Below are positions 23,107 through 36,659 of a stretch of 64,000 nt of DNA, piece by piece. Source of the DNA: Gnetum montanum (lineage: Eukaryota; Streptophyta; Gnetopsida; Gnetales; Gnetaceae); NCBI GenBank assembly GCA_015680685.1, contig MNCI01000958.1, positions 182,238 to 246,237 of the forward strand, written 5' to 3'. Numbering within the stretch: position 1 is the first letter of the stretch; each line of letters starts with the position of its first letter. The notes beneath the pieces were generated by a model. It ran no database searches. It had not been told where the DNA came from and was given only the letters and a program-made list of their open reading frames with translations. The translations under genes were made by a program, and so were the position numbers.

Positions 23107-25480
23107 ATGTCTTCTTCTTCTCACGAGCACAAAGATGTCAAACCATTGGTCCCATAGGAATGCAAAATGGTATATACTCATCCAGATGAGTATGTACTAG
23201 ACTTCACCTTCATCCTACATCAAGATGAATAGTTGTGATGACATGATATGAAGGGTAACATTGTCTTGCCCCCTGATCAATCTGTGTTGGGGATGCTACT
23301 TAAAACTCTTAAGAAGCTAGACATGTCAAATCTTCATGAAGAATATGTTGTGGATGGTTATGATACTCAAAACTACTGCCCTACTAAAATACAACCCAAG
23401 CAAGATTGATGTTAGGAGAAGCTTCATGATGCTACAAAGGGGAAACATTACATTCCTACTAAATCAAGATGACAATGAGGATCCTCCCTTTGAAGGTTCT
23501 CAACATGAGGATTCTCCACACCTTATTACTAGTGATGAGGATGTGAACTTGAATTTGTGATCCACTATTCATAAACTAGGTTTAGAAAAAAGTGATAGCC
23601 AAGGTAGGGACTTGGGCAAACCTCACAATAGCAAGGAATCTAAGGATGGTGATCGTAATAAGAAAAAAAGTAGTGGCAGACATTGTGGTGGCAGTGGTGA
23701 TCCACCATCCTCTCCATCCTCTTCATACGATTCTAAACATCCATCTTCATCTGATGGTTCTCATAAAAACTGCCATCAAAATAATTGCAATGAAGGTAAT
23801 CAATGAGACAACAATGACCATGAAGGCCACCAAGATCGAAGGGGTGGCCAAACCCATCATCGATGCAGTGATGATGAAGAGCCTTTGTTAGCAACTCGAA
23901 GTATGCTCAACATTGCAAAGGTAGTTAGAATTCCAACTAAGCATATGAAAGATAATCGGATGAAGCATTTCGACATAAATAATATCTCAAGTAATTCTAA
24001 TCTACAAACACATCTACAAGCTTTCCATGATGCATGTGTCTTATAGAACATAGAAAATGAATGGCAAAAACTCAAGCTTTTCCCTAGGACACTCATCAAG
24101 GAAGCTGAAAGTTGGTACCAGTCCTTGGAATCAGAATCCATTCATAGATGGAGTACCATGTTAGAGCTATTTATGACAAATATTAGATGTACTCCAGAGT
24201 GTTTAATTTGAGAAGGCAAATCCAAGGTTGGAAACAAGAAATACATGAACCCTTGGATGCTACCATGGGTAGATACTATTCACTCTTACATCGATGCCTT
24301 GGCCATGCTTATTCTCAGAGGAAACAACTTTGCCACATTATTAATGGACTCAAAGCAGAAACTAGAAGAACCCTTGGGGTGTATGCCCAAGGGAGATTGT
24401 CGAAATTGAGAGCTCATCAGATCCAAAGGCTAATTAAGTAGGTAGAAAAAGAAGAAGGTGAGTTATGAAAAAGGGAAAGTGAAGAAGAGTATAATAGGGA
24501 TCCTTCCATCAGGAAATGAGAGGTTTGATTTTGTGATGAGGAGGAGTCACCACTTGATGAAAGGATGAATAGGAAAACCTTGCCCATCTAAAAATCTATT
24601 TCTAATATTTTGGCAAAGGTTGATAAATTATGGGACTCTTTGGATGAAAAATTTCAAACTACTATGAAGATTGTTGAAGAATCCAAAGAGAAAAATAGTG
24701 ATTCGTAACCATAGAAGGCACAAAGAGGCTAAACATGCCTATCAAAGAGGTAAGGGAAAAGCTACAGTAGTAGAGGAAGTTGTGGAAACCAACTCTAATG
24801 ATGAAACTGATTATGACATTTGTTAATACGAACATCCAAAGGGTTTTTTCCTTGTGGTGTCACACTTACAAGAGTCTAGGGTGTATGCATTAAATCCTCA
24901 ACTAGCACGTAGGTAAGCACCTAGATGATTGCCTTACCCTCAAGGCAATCCAAGACAGTTCCACCAACAACAACAAGCTTACTACCCAAGTGGAGCCCCT
25001 CCATAACCTTATGAACAATACCAATAATGGTTCCAACCACAATCGTGGGGAATGCCACTACGAAGGCAGTAGTACCCTTATAGGCAACCAAAGCCATATG
25101 AGTACTATGTTTAGCAACCTATCTCTCCAAGAAGTTTTGCAAGTCATACCTCCTTTTAGCATCACTATTACCCTCCAGAGTACCACCAAATACATTCACC
25201 ATCTACTCAAGGAAAAAACCCATATCCATACCACCCTCTGCATCCATCTGCACACATACCTCCACCTTCAACCTAGTTACCTCCTGCTTTATCCATGTAG
25301 GGTGAGATTCCTCCACAGCTGCAACAATGAAATGCTACTAGGGTTGTACATTCACACATAGCTTTCTAGCTAAGTGGATCAGATAATCGTTCCAGGAAAA
25401 GACCCTTTTTCTGACCCAACAGTCCTCTCCAACCCTCATAATCTAGTCTAGCTGATCATCCTACATCTCCAACACCCTCA
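23107..25480 (+). pseudogene. E2 gag
   Basis: The ATG at 23107 is followed by a Ser/His start and the N-terminal block VYTHPDEYVLDFTFILHQDE. A Ser/Asp/His-rich linker (SSPSSSYDS) and the capsid domain follow. The capsid is best seen at 24187-24441, with LRRQIQGWKQ, EPLDATMGRYYSLLHRCLGH and TRRTLGVYAQGRLS. A Pro/Gln/Tyr-rich tail ends the protein, and no CCHC zinc knuckle is visible. Many TAG/TGA codons replace Gln, Trp or Arg. It is dead. Confidence 0.85.
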
Positions 25481-25549
25481 TCCTCTATATCAAAATACCA
25501 TCGAATGCCCTTCAAACTAAGTGCTATCTCATATTTGCATTGTAATGCT

Positions 25550-26140
25550 AACTCATGTTGTTTTTGATTGGATCAAGGCTGGCAATCTTCCCATGAAAAG
25601 ATCTGACCCAAGAAGTCTACTCATTTACCTATAGATCACTAGACATGAGTCATGCAAGGCTCTTCTTGACTTTGGTTCTAGAGTTAATCTCATCTCCTAT
25701 GACATGTATAAGGCTTGGAACCTACCACCTCTTAAGAAGAGCAACATCCATCTAGAATTGGTAAATTAGTCAATTATTGTCCCTTTAGGATTAGTAGAGG
25801 ACATTGTAACCATAGTTTGTGGGTGGTCCTATCCTGTTGATTTTCTGATGATCAAGGTTGAAAACTGCAAAAGTGACTTCCCCATCATTATAGAAAGCAC
25901 TTGGTTAAGCACGGTTGATGCACGTATGGGCATAAGAGACATATCTCTAAAAATATCCAAGGAAAATGAATTGGGCAAGATACAGAAGAAGCGTATTCCA
26001 TGCATTACATATAGTGATAACAGGTGTAGTTGTGTGCAAAGAATTTGGTCCATTAAAAGTACATACATTAAAGCATGTAATCAGTGTGTGCAAGAAATCA
26101 ATATTCAAAGGTGTCTATATGTAGCAGCCACAAAATAGGA
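25550..26140 (+). pseudogene. E2 aspartic protease
   Basis: The retropepsin region has flap-side words LGLVEDIV and CGWSYPVDFLMIKVE. The active-site triplet reads DFG instead of DSG (LLDFGSRVNLIS). The conserved MGRAWLST reads IESTWLST. A bare stop interrupts LELVN*SIIVPLG. It is non-functional. Confidence 0.85.
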
Positions 26141-26279
26141 GGGCACCTAGTGGCTGATAGCTAACTTAGATAGTAGCACATTATGTGTGGAACCAACTAA
26201 GAGCCTAACATGTGCTTATATTGAAGGCATGGACAAAATTGAATAAGTTCATTCCCAACTCTCAAATGAAGATGATGAC

Positions 26280-29160
26280 ACTTGTTGGGAAGAGTTGGAA
26301 ATCCCTAATAACTTCAAGTAGGAGCCCATAGAGCTAAAAAAATTATCAGGTGGTATGGAATATGCATTTCTAAACAATGGTAAACTAGTCATAATTAATG
26401 CTAAACTTGCTCCTAAAAAAAGAAAAGTTATTAAAGGTAGTTAACAAATGGTCAATAACCTTTGCTTAGTCATATCTTGAGCTAACAGGAATCAATCTAA
26501 AGATATGCTAGCATCGCATTTACACTGACCTGGCCATGAAGCCTAGAAGCAATCACAGAGACCGCTGAACCCCAAATTGAAATAGATCGTTAAAGAGGAA
26601 ATTGAACAACTCCTCAAGAAAGGGTTCATCTATTCCATCACGGATAGTGAGTGGGTTAGTCCACTCGTAGTTGTGTCAAAGAAAGGTGGCAAATGGTAGG
26701 TCTACATCGACTTTAAGCTGGTTGAATATGGTAATGTTTAAAGATCATTTCCCATTGGCATTTATGGATCAAGTGTTGGACACCATATCCAAGCATTGTT
26801 ATTATATCTTCTTAGATGGTTGTAGTGGCTATAACCAAATTTAAATTGCACTAGAAGATTAGGCCAAGACAATATTCAAGAGTTCTTTAGGAACTTTTGC
26901 ATATTGAAAGATGTCATTCAATATGTGTAATGCCCCTGCAACATTTCAATGCTTGGTCCTTGGTATTTTCCAATAGCAAATAGGTAGTGGTGTGGAAGCC
27001 TTCATGAATGACTTTTCCACCTATGGAGCTACATTTGAGCAAGCCTTGGACTACCTTGAACAAGTATTGAAGAGATGTGTTGAAACAAACTTGCAGCTCA
27101 ACTGGCAAAAGAGCCATCTCATGGTCCAAGGAGGCATTGTGCTATGACACTGAATTTCGCAAAAAGGGATTGAGGTAGACCTAGAAAAGATAAGGGTCAT
27201 CTAAGGAATAACATGCCAACCAGAGACCGTTAAAGATGTTCAATCATTCCTTGGACACACTAGCTACTACTGATAATTCATGAAGAATTTTTCTAAGATT
27301 GCAAAGCTGTTGGTGGAACTTACAAAGAAAGATGCACCTTTCAGTTGGACCAAGGAATGTGAACATGCATTCCAACAATTAAAAGAGAAACTCATAGAAA
27401 CACCAATCCTATGAGCACTAGACTAGTCTAGACCCTTACACATCATGATGGATGCATCTAACTATGCCTTGGGAGTAGTGCTCATGCAAATGGATGATAA
27501 GAAACATCCATACTACATCCACTACATGAGCCAAAGCATTGTGGGTGCATAATTAAATTACACCATCACAAAAAAAGAACTAATGGTAGTGGTGTACACT
27601 CTTGAAAAGTTTAGGCACTACATGCTTGGTTACAAAGTATTTGTGCACATGGACCACAATGCAATTTGCTTCCTCATGAATAAGCCAACAATGAGCCCTC
27701 GTGTCATATGGTGGCTCATGATCTTGCAGGAATTTGATCTCATGATGGTAGATCAAAAAGGAATCAAGAATGTGGTCATTGACCACCTCTCTTGCTTAAG
27801 ATGGGATAATAAAGAGGAGGAGAGCCTACTCTCTGATCAATTTCTAGATGAACTCCTCTTTACTAGAGTAATAAGTAAACAAACACTCATAGAAACAACA
27901 TGGTACAATGACATCCTCACCTACCTTCCCACTCAAGAGATGCCACAAGATTTTGACTTTAGACATAAGCAACAATTTCTTCATCAGGCCAAATACTTCA
28001 TGGAGATCAATGGATGCCTCTACAAGGTGTGTGCCGATGGCCTGATTCGTTGGTGTGTCCCTAACGAAGATCAACTGCATGTTCTCCAAGACGCTCATGA
28101 AGGACCTTGCGAAGGCCACTATGCAGGGAGATACACAGCCGTAAAAATCTTGATGGCATGATACTATTGGCTTACAATCTTTAGGGATGCCCACCAGTTT
28201 GTCAAATCTTGTGAACGTTGTCAACGAGATGGGGGGATGACTGCTCACATGGAAGGTCTTCAATAGTGGATTTAACCACTGGAACCTTTTGACATATGGG
28301 GCATTAACCTTATGAGACCCATCACACCCATGTTCAAAGGGAAGGCATATATTATTGTAGTAGTCAACTACTGCATAAAATGGGTAGAAGCAGCAGCCGT
28401 TATTGATTGTACATCGTCCACTGCTGCTAAATTTATACAAAAAAAATATTATCAACAGGTTTTGGATGCCACATTCACTAATTTCTGATAATGGAACTCA
28501 TTTCATAGGTGCCACTTTTAGAAAGTTAATGCAACACTTGGGGGTTGAACATAAATTAACAACATCCTACCACCCCCAAGCCAATGGTTAAGTAGAGATA
28601 ACCAACTAGGAGATCATAAAAATATTAACATGTACTATTAGCAAATATAAGAAAGATTGGAGTATAAAACTTAATGATGTTCTCTGGGCTTATTGTTCAA
28701 CATGGAAACTTCCTATTGACTATTCTCCCTATGAGTTAGTGTACGGAAAACTCTCAATGCTCTCGATTCAATCCAAGCTCCGTACACTCTCAACAACCTA
28801 TGATCTAAATCTTGACCTAAGTTTAGCACACAAAAAAAAAAGATTAATCAAACTGAATGCGTTAGATAAAAATTAACTAGTGGCCCTATCCTTGAATGAG
28901 GTGCATAAGGCATTCAGCAAGCAATGACATGACCTAAGAATATGAAAGGTAAAACTTCAACCAGGAGATAAGGTTATCTACTGGAACCCCACACATGTAC
29001 CCCAAAAGGAAAAATTTCAAACATTGTGGGAAGGACCTTATATAATTGATCAAACCTTTTCCTCTACCTAAAAGCTAAAATAAAAGGCAGTTGGTCAACA
29101 TCCAACAAGTAAAACCTTTCCTAAAACCAAGACAGGCCAGTGCAACTACCACATTGACGG
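26280..29160 (+). pseudogene. E2 RT, RNase H and integrase
   Basis: The RT finger and palm words survive (LLKKGFIYSITDSEWVSPLV, then WQKSHLMVQGGIVL). The catalytic site reads FMND, an Asp-to-Asn change. RNase H: DASNYALGVVL, KKELMVVVYTLEKF, and HMDHNAICFL in an open 27583-28161 stretch that runs into the integrase zinc region. Integrase keeps CERCQRDGG, but the first catalytic Asp reads Asn (GINLM). An extra base in an A-run near 28438 shifts the frame into LISDNGTHF. Stops and at least two frameshifts make it dead. Confidence 0.88.
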
Positions 29161-29194
29161 ATGGACAACCACGTTCCATTTTTTGGATCTCCTC

Positions 29195-30820
29195 CTTCCA
29201 ACTCAGTCATGGGGGACATGGCCATATGTGCTAACTACCCATATGGCTTCTCAGCTTTTCTACTTTTTTGTTTTCCACATTTTTGATTTTACAAGTTATT
29301 TATTTTCTAAATTTTTAATTTTTATATTTTTCTAATTCTACATCATTGTTAGTACTTTTGAACCTTTCTTGATTATTTTACTTTTTCTTATATATTTTAC
29401 TTTGTTTTGTTTTGATTCATGTATGATATTTCTTCATTTTTGCTGATAAAATTGCTTTATTGCCACAGGACATAGTGCCACTATTGCTGTTTACTAATGA
29501 TGGTTTATGCTTAATGTTGTGATTATTGATGTCTGGTTTCTACTTTTGAATTTTGATGTCTAATGAATTTGACATGGTTTATTTTTTATGGAATAAGCAG
29601 TGAGTCCACGTCATCCACCCATCTAATAAACTCTATGGTTTTCCTTGTTCTAGGAATTTAAGGTCCCTTCCATTAAAGAACCTTTTAATCAATTGGTAAC
29701 CTTGGTAGTTCCAAAATTAGGAAGGATTCAATGGTTTGTACAGGGTGTGCCTTCAAGGCGACTCAATACTCTTTGTACTCTTCTACTTACTTGAGTGCTT
29801 GAGTGTTTTTCATAAACTTCTTGTCATTCCATACCAACCACTAATAGGAAGTCGAATAAGTCTTTGCATGGTGTGGTTCCCATCCAAAAATTCAAAAAAA
29901 AAAATAATGGGAATTCAAAGCACACCCCTTAGACACAGTAAATGAATAAGTCCTTGCATGGTGTGGTTTTCATTGAAAAAAAAACAATGGGAATTCAAAG
30001 CACACCTCTTAGACAAATAAATGGGCTACAAGCACTAGTTATGGGACTAGAAAGACATGCACCTATGCCTAAAGGTTCCCTCTAACTAAGGCTCTTTCTC
30101 TCACTTCCTACTTCTCTTTCCTCTTCTTTATGGAACAATAGTTATCTTATGGGAGCACTCTTGTTCTTGTGTGGGTGGATCGATCTTAGAGTGGTGATGT
30201 GAAGTCACTAAGAGCAGATGGTTTTGGTCTAGATTGAGGATGGACCTTCCCAAGTTGTTTTAAACATAAATTCCACAAGGGACTTCTTATGACCTTAATT
30301 CAAAACTTCATTCCACTTTCTCTATCATTCATCAATGTTGCCATAACTCACCTCACTACTATGTTCTATGTTATGCTCTATGTTTTGGTCTGATATGTTG
30401 GAATTCTTGGATAGATTCTTTTTGGTTGGTCCTTAACTTTTCATAATCATTAAATTGACAGTGGGGCCCATGGACTCTTTAATTGAGATTATGCAAAGGC
30501 AAAAAAGGACATGAGCCTACTATGGGGATGACCCACTTACATAGCTTTTGGTTTGGTTTGTTAAGGTTCCTTACCTTTGACATTGCTACAATCCTATCTT
30601 TCGCATATTCCATTGTGTATTCCACTTAGTGCCCCTTAACATTTCATTTCATTCATCCCTCGAATCAATTTTTCTCTATTTTTCCAAGCTTATGAGCTTC
30701 AACATCATTTTCTCATATTGTCATACTATTCTTGGCATTTTGAGCTTTCATTTGACTCTAATTTCATTCAAAAACTCTTCGTATTTTGTTAGTTTGACCC
30801 AAGTCAATGGTTAATGACTA
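29195..30820 (+). other. E2 post-pol conserved non-coding region
   Basis: It opens with the purine tract 'tcatgggggacatgg' (29207 on). It carries the same ordered motifs as E1, E4 and E6. One of them is duplicated in tandem (about 29850-30015: 'gcatggtgtggtt' through 'gaattcaaagcacacc'). 'catgagcctactatgggga' lies at 30512. No protein is coded. Confidence 0.65.
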
Positions 30821-30821
30821 C

Positions 30822-30925
30822 GTTGTTGAGGCCTCAATGATGCATCCTCCCTCATCAACAAGGCCCAGGCAACTAAGCCTCATCGACACAACGCAAAAAA
30901 TCCTATATATACTTCCATGCACTTA
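30822..30925 (+). promoter_or_regulatory. E2 internal promoter-like block before ORF3
   Basis: Words from E2's own LTR U3 recur here: 'tgaggcct', 'gatgcatc', 'tcatcaac' and 'agcctcatcgac'. A TATA-like 'cctatatatac' follows at 30902-30912. It is not a full LTR, because R, U5 and LTR ends are missing. A leader homologous to those of E3 and E6 follows, running into 'tcatgggga'. Promoter activity is inferred. Confidence 0.65.
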
Positions 30926-31378
30926 GGAATTTTTTGTCAGTTGCTCATAACACAAGGGGAGTTTTTGCAATTTTTTAGAACCCAAAACCTTCTAGAGCCC
31001 ATAACATCCTAATCGTTTGTCCAAATCACAATGTTTCTTGATCCTGCACTTATCGGAGGAAAGATCTTTATCATGGGGACCACAAACCTTAAGCTCTCAT
31101 ATGAAAAATTGATGGAAATTTTTGGAAATTTTTCTAACTCCCCCAAAGGGTTAATAACCTTAACAACATATAAACATCAACTTTGTCAACAGTTAACCCT
31201 TTCAACAACATCCAAGATGATTTATTAATGATAACCTATAAATCAAATAATAATTAGAGTAATTAAATTAGCCATAATTACAACTTATCCAAGTGTAACT
31301 ATCCTCAAGAGATAAAGGCATCATAATTGCTTCATGTTACACAACGATTACTAACCCATGGTCTCATTGTGATTACAT

Positions 31379-32564
31379 ATGGCACCAAAATAGAAATGCC
31401 CATAGGAAGGAGAACCCTCTCAACCACAGAAGAAGCAGCCTAGAGCTAGAAGGGGACAATAGGAACAAGTCCAAGAACCACTGGAGGCAACCCATGCAAC
31501 AAAACCTCTTCGTGAGGAGCTCGAAGTAGAATCTATTCAATAAATTTTGGAAGAAGAAGTGCCCACTGAACAATCACAATGAGGAGAAGTGCTTGGACCT
31601 ATCTCGAGGCTTGAAGTCACTTTGACTCAAGCCTACCTTAACATCATCAAGTCTTGAGAAATTCAATGATCAGTTCTTCAAGAGATCAACTTTGGGCCAT
31701 TCTTAGAGAAAGCTCTAGTAGATGTCAAGACACAACTACAAACATCTCCCATTTGGCCAGCCATCACATCTAGTGGGGAATGGTACATGGGAGATACATA
31801 CCTCTTATGGAATAATAGAAGGCTAGTGTCCACTATCAAAGTCAAGGATATTCAAGTATCCTACTCAGTAGAAGCTATCGCATAGGCACTTGGGTTGCTT
31901 AACACTAGAACACAGTTGGCAAAACTATCAACGCAAGGTGATCTTGAGGCCAAGAAGGAGTGGATCCATTGATGATATGGGGTTGACCATAAGGAGTATG
32001 ACATGCTCACACTGGTAAAGCACATCTATTTAAAAAATGTGGCCTATTACCTCAACCCAATGGTGAGGCCAAGCAAGGTGACTACCTTCTCCACCTGAGC
32101 ATGCACCACTCTAAGTGGAAAATTTCCCGTCAACCTTCCACAACTACTCTACTTGAAGAATAAGAAGTGTTTCAAATAAAATGAACATGGAAAAAAAATC
32201 CTACCTTTTCCATGCCTCATCCAAAAACTCTGCAAAAGGGTAGGAATTGTTCGCTACTCTAATGATACACTTAAACATACTCCTTTGGCCTCATGGTCCG
32301 AGATCATGAAAGAGAAGACGCTAGCAATGAACCAAGAAGAGGAGCAACTGCCTCCACCACCCACTCAAGAAACAACACTGGAGGCCTACGTAGCCATTGA
32401 GTGTCTATGCAAAATCCAAGAGTAGCTCTTAAGTGAACAAGAGCAATGTGTAGGAATGAGTGGGGCAGATCCATCTGTATATTGATAAACAATGAGTCAC
32501 CTTAATGAGATGGCTCGAATAGTTAGCTAGATGGAGAGGGGTGAACCAATTTTCTTTGCCCAAC
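31379..32564 (+). pseudogene. E2 ORF3, 5' part (up to the E3 insertion)
   Basis: The ATG at 31379 (MAPK) is preceded by 'gattacat', where E3 has an intact 'gattgcag'. The frame holds for nearly 1.2 kb with about a dozen TAG/TGA stops. Conserved blocks: SGEWYMGDTYLLWNNRR, VSYSVEAIA-ALGLLN, and LPFPCLIQKLCKRVGI. These match the ORF3 domain of E3 and E6. No signal peptide or membrane segment is seen. It continues at 40742. Confidence 0.8.
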
Positions 32565-33360
32565 TAATGGGACGCGATATCGCGTCCATTGTGATATCGC
32601 ATCCCCTACGACATCGTAGTCCACCACAATGTCTATAAATAAGAAGCAGCTCTCCCTTGTTCAAAAAGGATAGAATAGAAGTAGCGAAGCTTTGGTAGTT
32701 TGATCCCTCCAGAGATAGATTGTTTTTCCCGTGTCTACCCACAGTGTGGTGAATGTAATTGTACGACATTCTTTATTCGAGTGTGACGTACTTGAACGCA
32801 CACATGATCGACAATAAAGATCAAGATTACTTCATCATTGCAACATTCACTTTGTTTATTTAATTGTTATTTATTGCTTTCCTAATTAGTCTCTCTCATC
32901 CTTATCTCTTAGTAACGTGGAATGAGTACGACTAAATTACGAGCATTTAAGTGTGACTACTTGGTAACCCGGTGGCGTACCTAGGATCTACGCTTAATAA
33001 TCCCTGTGGTAGTCGTGCACAAAGTCCAAGATGTGTACCGATAATCAAGGAATCAGCTGCTCATGGCACTTAGGCTAGATTAGATTTTCTTACCCTTTCC
33101 CTCCTAGCTTAGCTTAGTTAATATTATTTTCCATTGCCTTCAAGAGTAGCGTTAGAATTAGGAACACATCATACACCTCACTCTGGACTAAACCATACGT
33201 GACAGAGCTAATAACTAGTCCAGGTGGAAAGACAGCGAATTGCGACCTAAGGTTAACAATCTAGGTGCCACAATTAGTCCATCTACGGAGTTCGACCGGA
33301 TCGCGCGTGAGAACGCTCATATTCATATGGTTGAGTATAGGGGTATCTCGCCATTCATCA
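32565..33360 (+). repeat. E3 5' LTR
   Basis: Starts TAATGGG (TG decayed to TA) and ends TTCATCA. U3 is short and built of 'gcgatatcgc'-type palindromes. TATA 'tctataaataag' is near 32633. 'caataaag' is near 32812. Confidence 0.9.
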
Positions 33361-33361
33361 T

Positions 33362-33379
33362 TGGCGCCGTTGCTGGGGA
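33362..33379 (+). promoter_or_regulatory. E3 primer binding site (tRNA-Asp)
   Basis: tggcgccgttgctgggga has a single C-to-T difference from the tRNA-Asp complement. It is the best preserved primer site in the window. Confidence 0.92.
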
Positions 33380-33508
33380 TGGTGCTAGTTATCTAGATTA
33401 GTTATATCATACAAGGTTGCTGTATAAAGAACTTAACGATATATCTTTCAGAAAATAATAATAATTATTATAAAAAGTCACACATAGTTCACACACAAGT
33501 TTGCAACA

Positions 33509-34900
33509 ATGCCTCTCCTACAAGATAATAATAACGCCACACTTAGTGAGGAAGTTCATTGGAGAACCAACAAACTATATGACGATGAAGATTGGAGTAT
33601 ACAACCCAAAGTGGGAGTTTCTTATAAACATGAATGAAAACAACATCATCACAACACACGAAAGCCTAACTTACCCGATGACGATGAACCCCCACTGGCC
33701 ACTACAAGCTTAACGCAAATACAAGAGGTCGTTCGAATCTCACGTAGGAATCGTAAAGAAAGCCATCTACCCGGGCTTGATATAAACAACTTTTCTAAAT
33801 TTTCAGGAGGCTATGACTTAGATCTGCATCAATATTTACAAGCCTTCTACGATGCCTGCACATGGAACAACATTGATAACAGTTGGCAAAAACTTAAGCT
33901 CTTTCCTATGACACTCGTTGACCAAGCAAAAGTATGGTATAGATCGTTAAAACCAAATTCAATACGACGCTGGTCAACAATTGTAGAAGTCTTTAACGAA
34001 AAATATCAAACCTACGCAAGAGTGTTAGCCTTGAGGAAACAAATCCAAGGATGGAAACAAGCAAAACATGAACCCTTGGACATGGCCTTAGAAAGATATT
34101 ATGCACTGTTAAAAAACTGTCCAGGCCATGGGTTTTCCGAGGAAAGGCTAATGTACCATATTATTGATGGGCTACGTAATGAAACAAGAGAGACCTTAGG
34201 AGTGTATGCCCAAGGTCAACTATACGATCTACAAACCCATCAAATCCAAGAGCTTATTAAGCGGGTAGCAAAAGAAGAAGGAAAATTAGCTAGATGGGAG
34301 AGTGTTGAAAAACATCAATAGGACCAAAAACTCAATTTAACAAAGGTCCATGATCATAAAAAGGAGAAATCAATTAATCTCAAGGTGGAAACATCATCTT
34401 TGCCAATACGACAATCGTTAGAGGAAGCCGAGGCAAAGATCAATAAGATGTTGGAATGGATGTATCCTCCTTCTAACTTTCAACAGTCTCATCCTTTCCC
34501 TCCTTCCACATTGCTACAAATTTTTCCTAAGGTGTTTGTGCCACAGCAACAACCCATGAACAACACTTGTGCTACTACTACTAACAGCAATGCACAGCCT
34601 CCTCAACATCAAAAGCATCCTTTCTTTAAACACGGTTGTAAGAAGGGACAACACAATTCCGAGGCCACTGCATCTTCCAACCTAGCACAAGTCCCACACT
34701 GTGGTGCACCCTTACCTTAAAACCCAACGCCTCATGTAACATCATTAAGGCCACCATCAAACACTCCAACAACAATACGGCCCAATGAACACAACCATGG
34801 GAGGCATCATTCTAATCCTTGCATACCATCTAACGGTCACAAACATCATAGTGGGTCAACTCGTTATCCGGGAACTACATCGCATAAAGTGCCCCACTAT
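33509..34900 (+). pseudogene. E3 gag (short form)
   Basis: The ATG is at 33509. This copy lacks both the N-terminal HPDEYIPDFTFILHQDEQL block and the RS-rich linker of the other elements. The capsid domain is the best preserved in the window, open over 33908-34321: AKVWYRSLKPNSIRRWSTI, NEKYQTYARVLALRKQIQGW, CPGHGFSEERLMYHIIDGL, TRETLGVYAQGQL. A Pro/Gln-rich and then His/Lys-rich tail follows with no CCHC knuckle. There are few stops, so this is the youngest coding region together with its ORF3. Confidence 0.88.
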
Positions 34901-35014
34901 GCTTACTATAATCAAGTGTATGAACCCCGGGGGATAAGTATAGACTGGTTCCAATACTTCCAACATGCAAGGATCCTTATCTTTCATTTACGTTGCCATC
35001 CTCAACCGATTAGT

Positions 35015-36390
35015 TATGGGGGATATCCCCCATTTTACTAACAAGTAGGATTAATAAATATTTTTCATTTTCTTTAATTTTACAACTTTTTGTTTACCAG
35101 TTTTTCATTTTTCACCTTTTTGTTTTATCTTTTTATCTTTTTGTGTGTTATCTTTTTCCGCTTTTGTAAATAATCTCATCTACGAATAAAACACTCATGT
35201 GGATCATTGGTTGAGGTGTGTTCTATGTTATTAAGTCATGAGTGATCAATTATTTGGAACAGTGAGCCCATTACACCCACTCATCCATTCTACAAATAAA
35301 GAGGTTCTGTTCAAGGGTACAGTGATATTCTTGATATTTCTAAAACTTAAAATTAATTTTGTGTTCATTGTACCCAGAATGAAGAAGGATGGAGCAAGAG
35401 GAAATGATTAGGGTGTGACATCAAGGGGACTTGCGGATTCTCTTTGGTGACATCTGTGGGAGTTATCGTGCAATATGGTTGTACTAAGATCCTTGTAGAT
35501 CTAACGAAAAATGGGAGTAAGAGTAATCAAAAGGGCACTCAAAATCAAACGTTGTTCTAGGGGGTCCCATTGGAAAGACATGCACCCATGCCTGAAGGTT
35601 GGCAGCTTCTCTAGATTTAGTAAAGTGAAAAAAAAAAGAGAAGAAAGAAGAAAAGAAAAGAAAAACAAAGTGCCATATGCGTTGTTGTTATGATACTCTC
35701 ATAGTTGTTCATCATGGGATGAAACAATGCAATGTCACTGTTTAGAAGGAAGGACTTGGTCCTGATCTTGGAACAATGGATTAATGACATATTAATCATG
35801 CTTTACACGCAGGATTCATTTTGCCCTGGGTCAGTTACCTGATGTCCCAATCTCTAAGATCCCTTCTATAGTTCATCTCATCTCACTGTTCGTGTAATTG
35901 TAGCTCGTGTCCCATGTAGCATAGAATTTTCAGCTCATTCCAGTGATATTTACATGTGTGTCTTTTGTGGAGTTAGTGCGAATTACATTTAACCCTTCTA
36001 GTGCCCACAAACACTTTAAGTGTGATTACACAAGGGCATTATAGGTTGGAACTTGCTTTGGGGAGGACCCACTTGTGTAATTTTTCGTAATCTTCACTGA
36101 TTCTCTAGTTCAAACACACAATTTCCCACCCTCAGCTTAATTTCTCATAATTCTCTTTTCCTATTATTATCCCTCTATCACTTTAACGTTCTAATGTACC
36201 ATTACATTCCCTTTTTTCGTAACTGCCAAATTTTTATTGCTAAAGTTTACATCATTATCATTAAGAGTGCCTCTCGAATCAATGATAGTACCCTAGAACA
36301 TATTAATACTTGCCAATGTCCTCAATTTCCAACATTAATTTCAAGAAAAATCATTAAAATTTTGGTATTTTCTTGGTGTCTCACATCACT
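35015..36390 (+). other. E3 post-gag conserved non-coding region
   Basis: It opens with a purine tract in 'ttatgggggatatccccc' (35016 on), where the other elements have the tract after pol. It contains 'gacatgcacccatgcctga' (35578) and 'acttgctttggggaggaccc' (36051). No protein is supported. Confidence 0.6.
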
Positions 36391-36391
36391 A

Positions 36392-36490
36392 GGGACGAGA
36401 TATCGCGTACGCGATATCGTGTCCCATGTGATGTTGCGTACGCGATGTATCATACGCGATATCGCATCCTATTTACCTATAAATAGGTAC
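36392..36490 (+). promoter_or_regulatory. E3 internal promoter-like block before ORF3
   Basis: The same palindromic words as E3's U3 recur: 'gatatcgcgtacgcgatatc' is a perfect 20-bp palindrome at 36399-36418, inside wider arms gggac...gtccc. 'tacgcgatatcgcatcc' and TATA 'ctataaatag' (36477-36486) follow. A homologous leader runs on to 'tcatgggg' at 36662. Confidence 0.7.
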
Positions 36491-36659
36491 CTCCGCCGTA
36501 ACACTTATCATCATTTTGCCATTCACGTGGGGGGAGTTGTTGAAATTTTTCTCTATAACTTGCAATTACATGACCTTTGCTTTTTCACTCATATCTCGCT
36601 CGCTGGTGCTCTGATTTTAATTCTATTTGAACCTGCTAGAACCTGGAGTGTTCAGTTTA

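Noticed and set aside
27844-28455. 203-residue minus-strand frame
   Set aside because: It is antisense to E2 RNase H/integrase; the plus strand explains the sequence.
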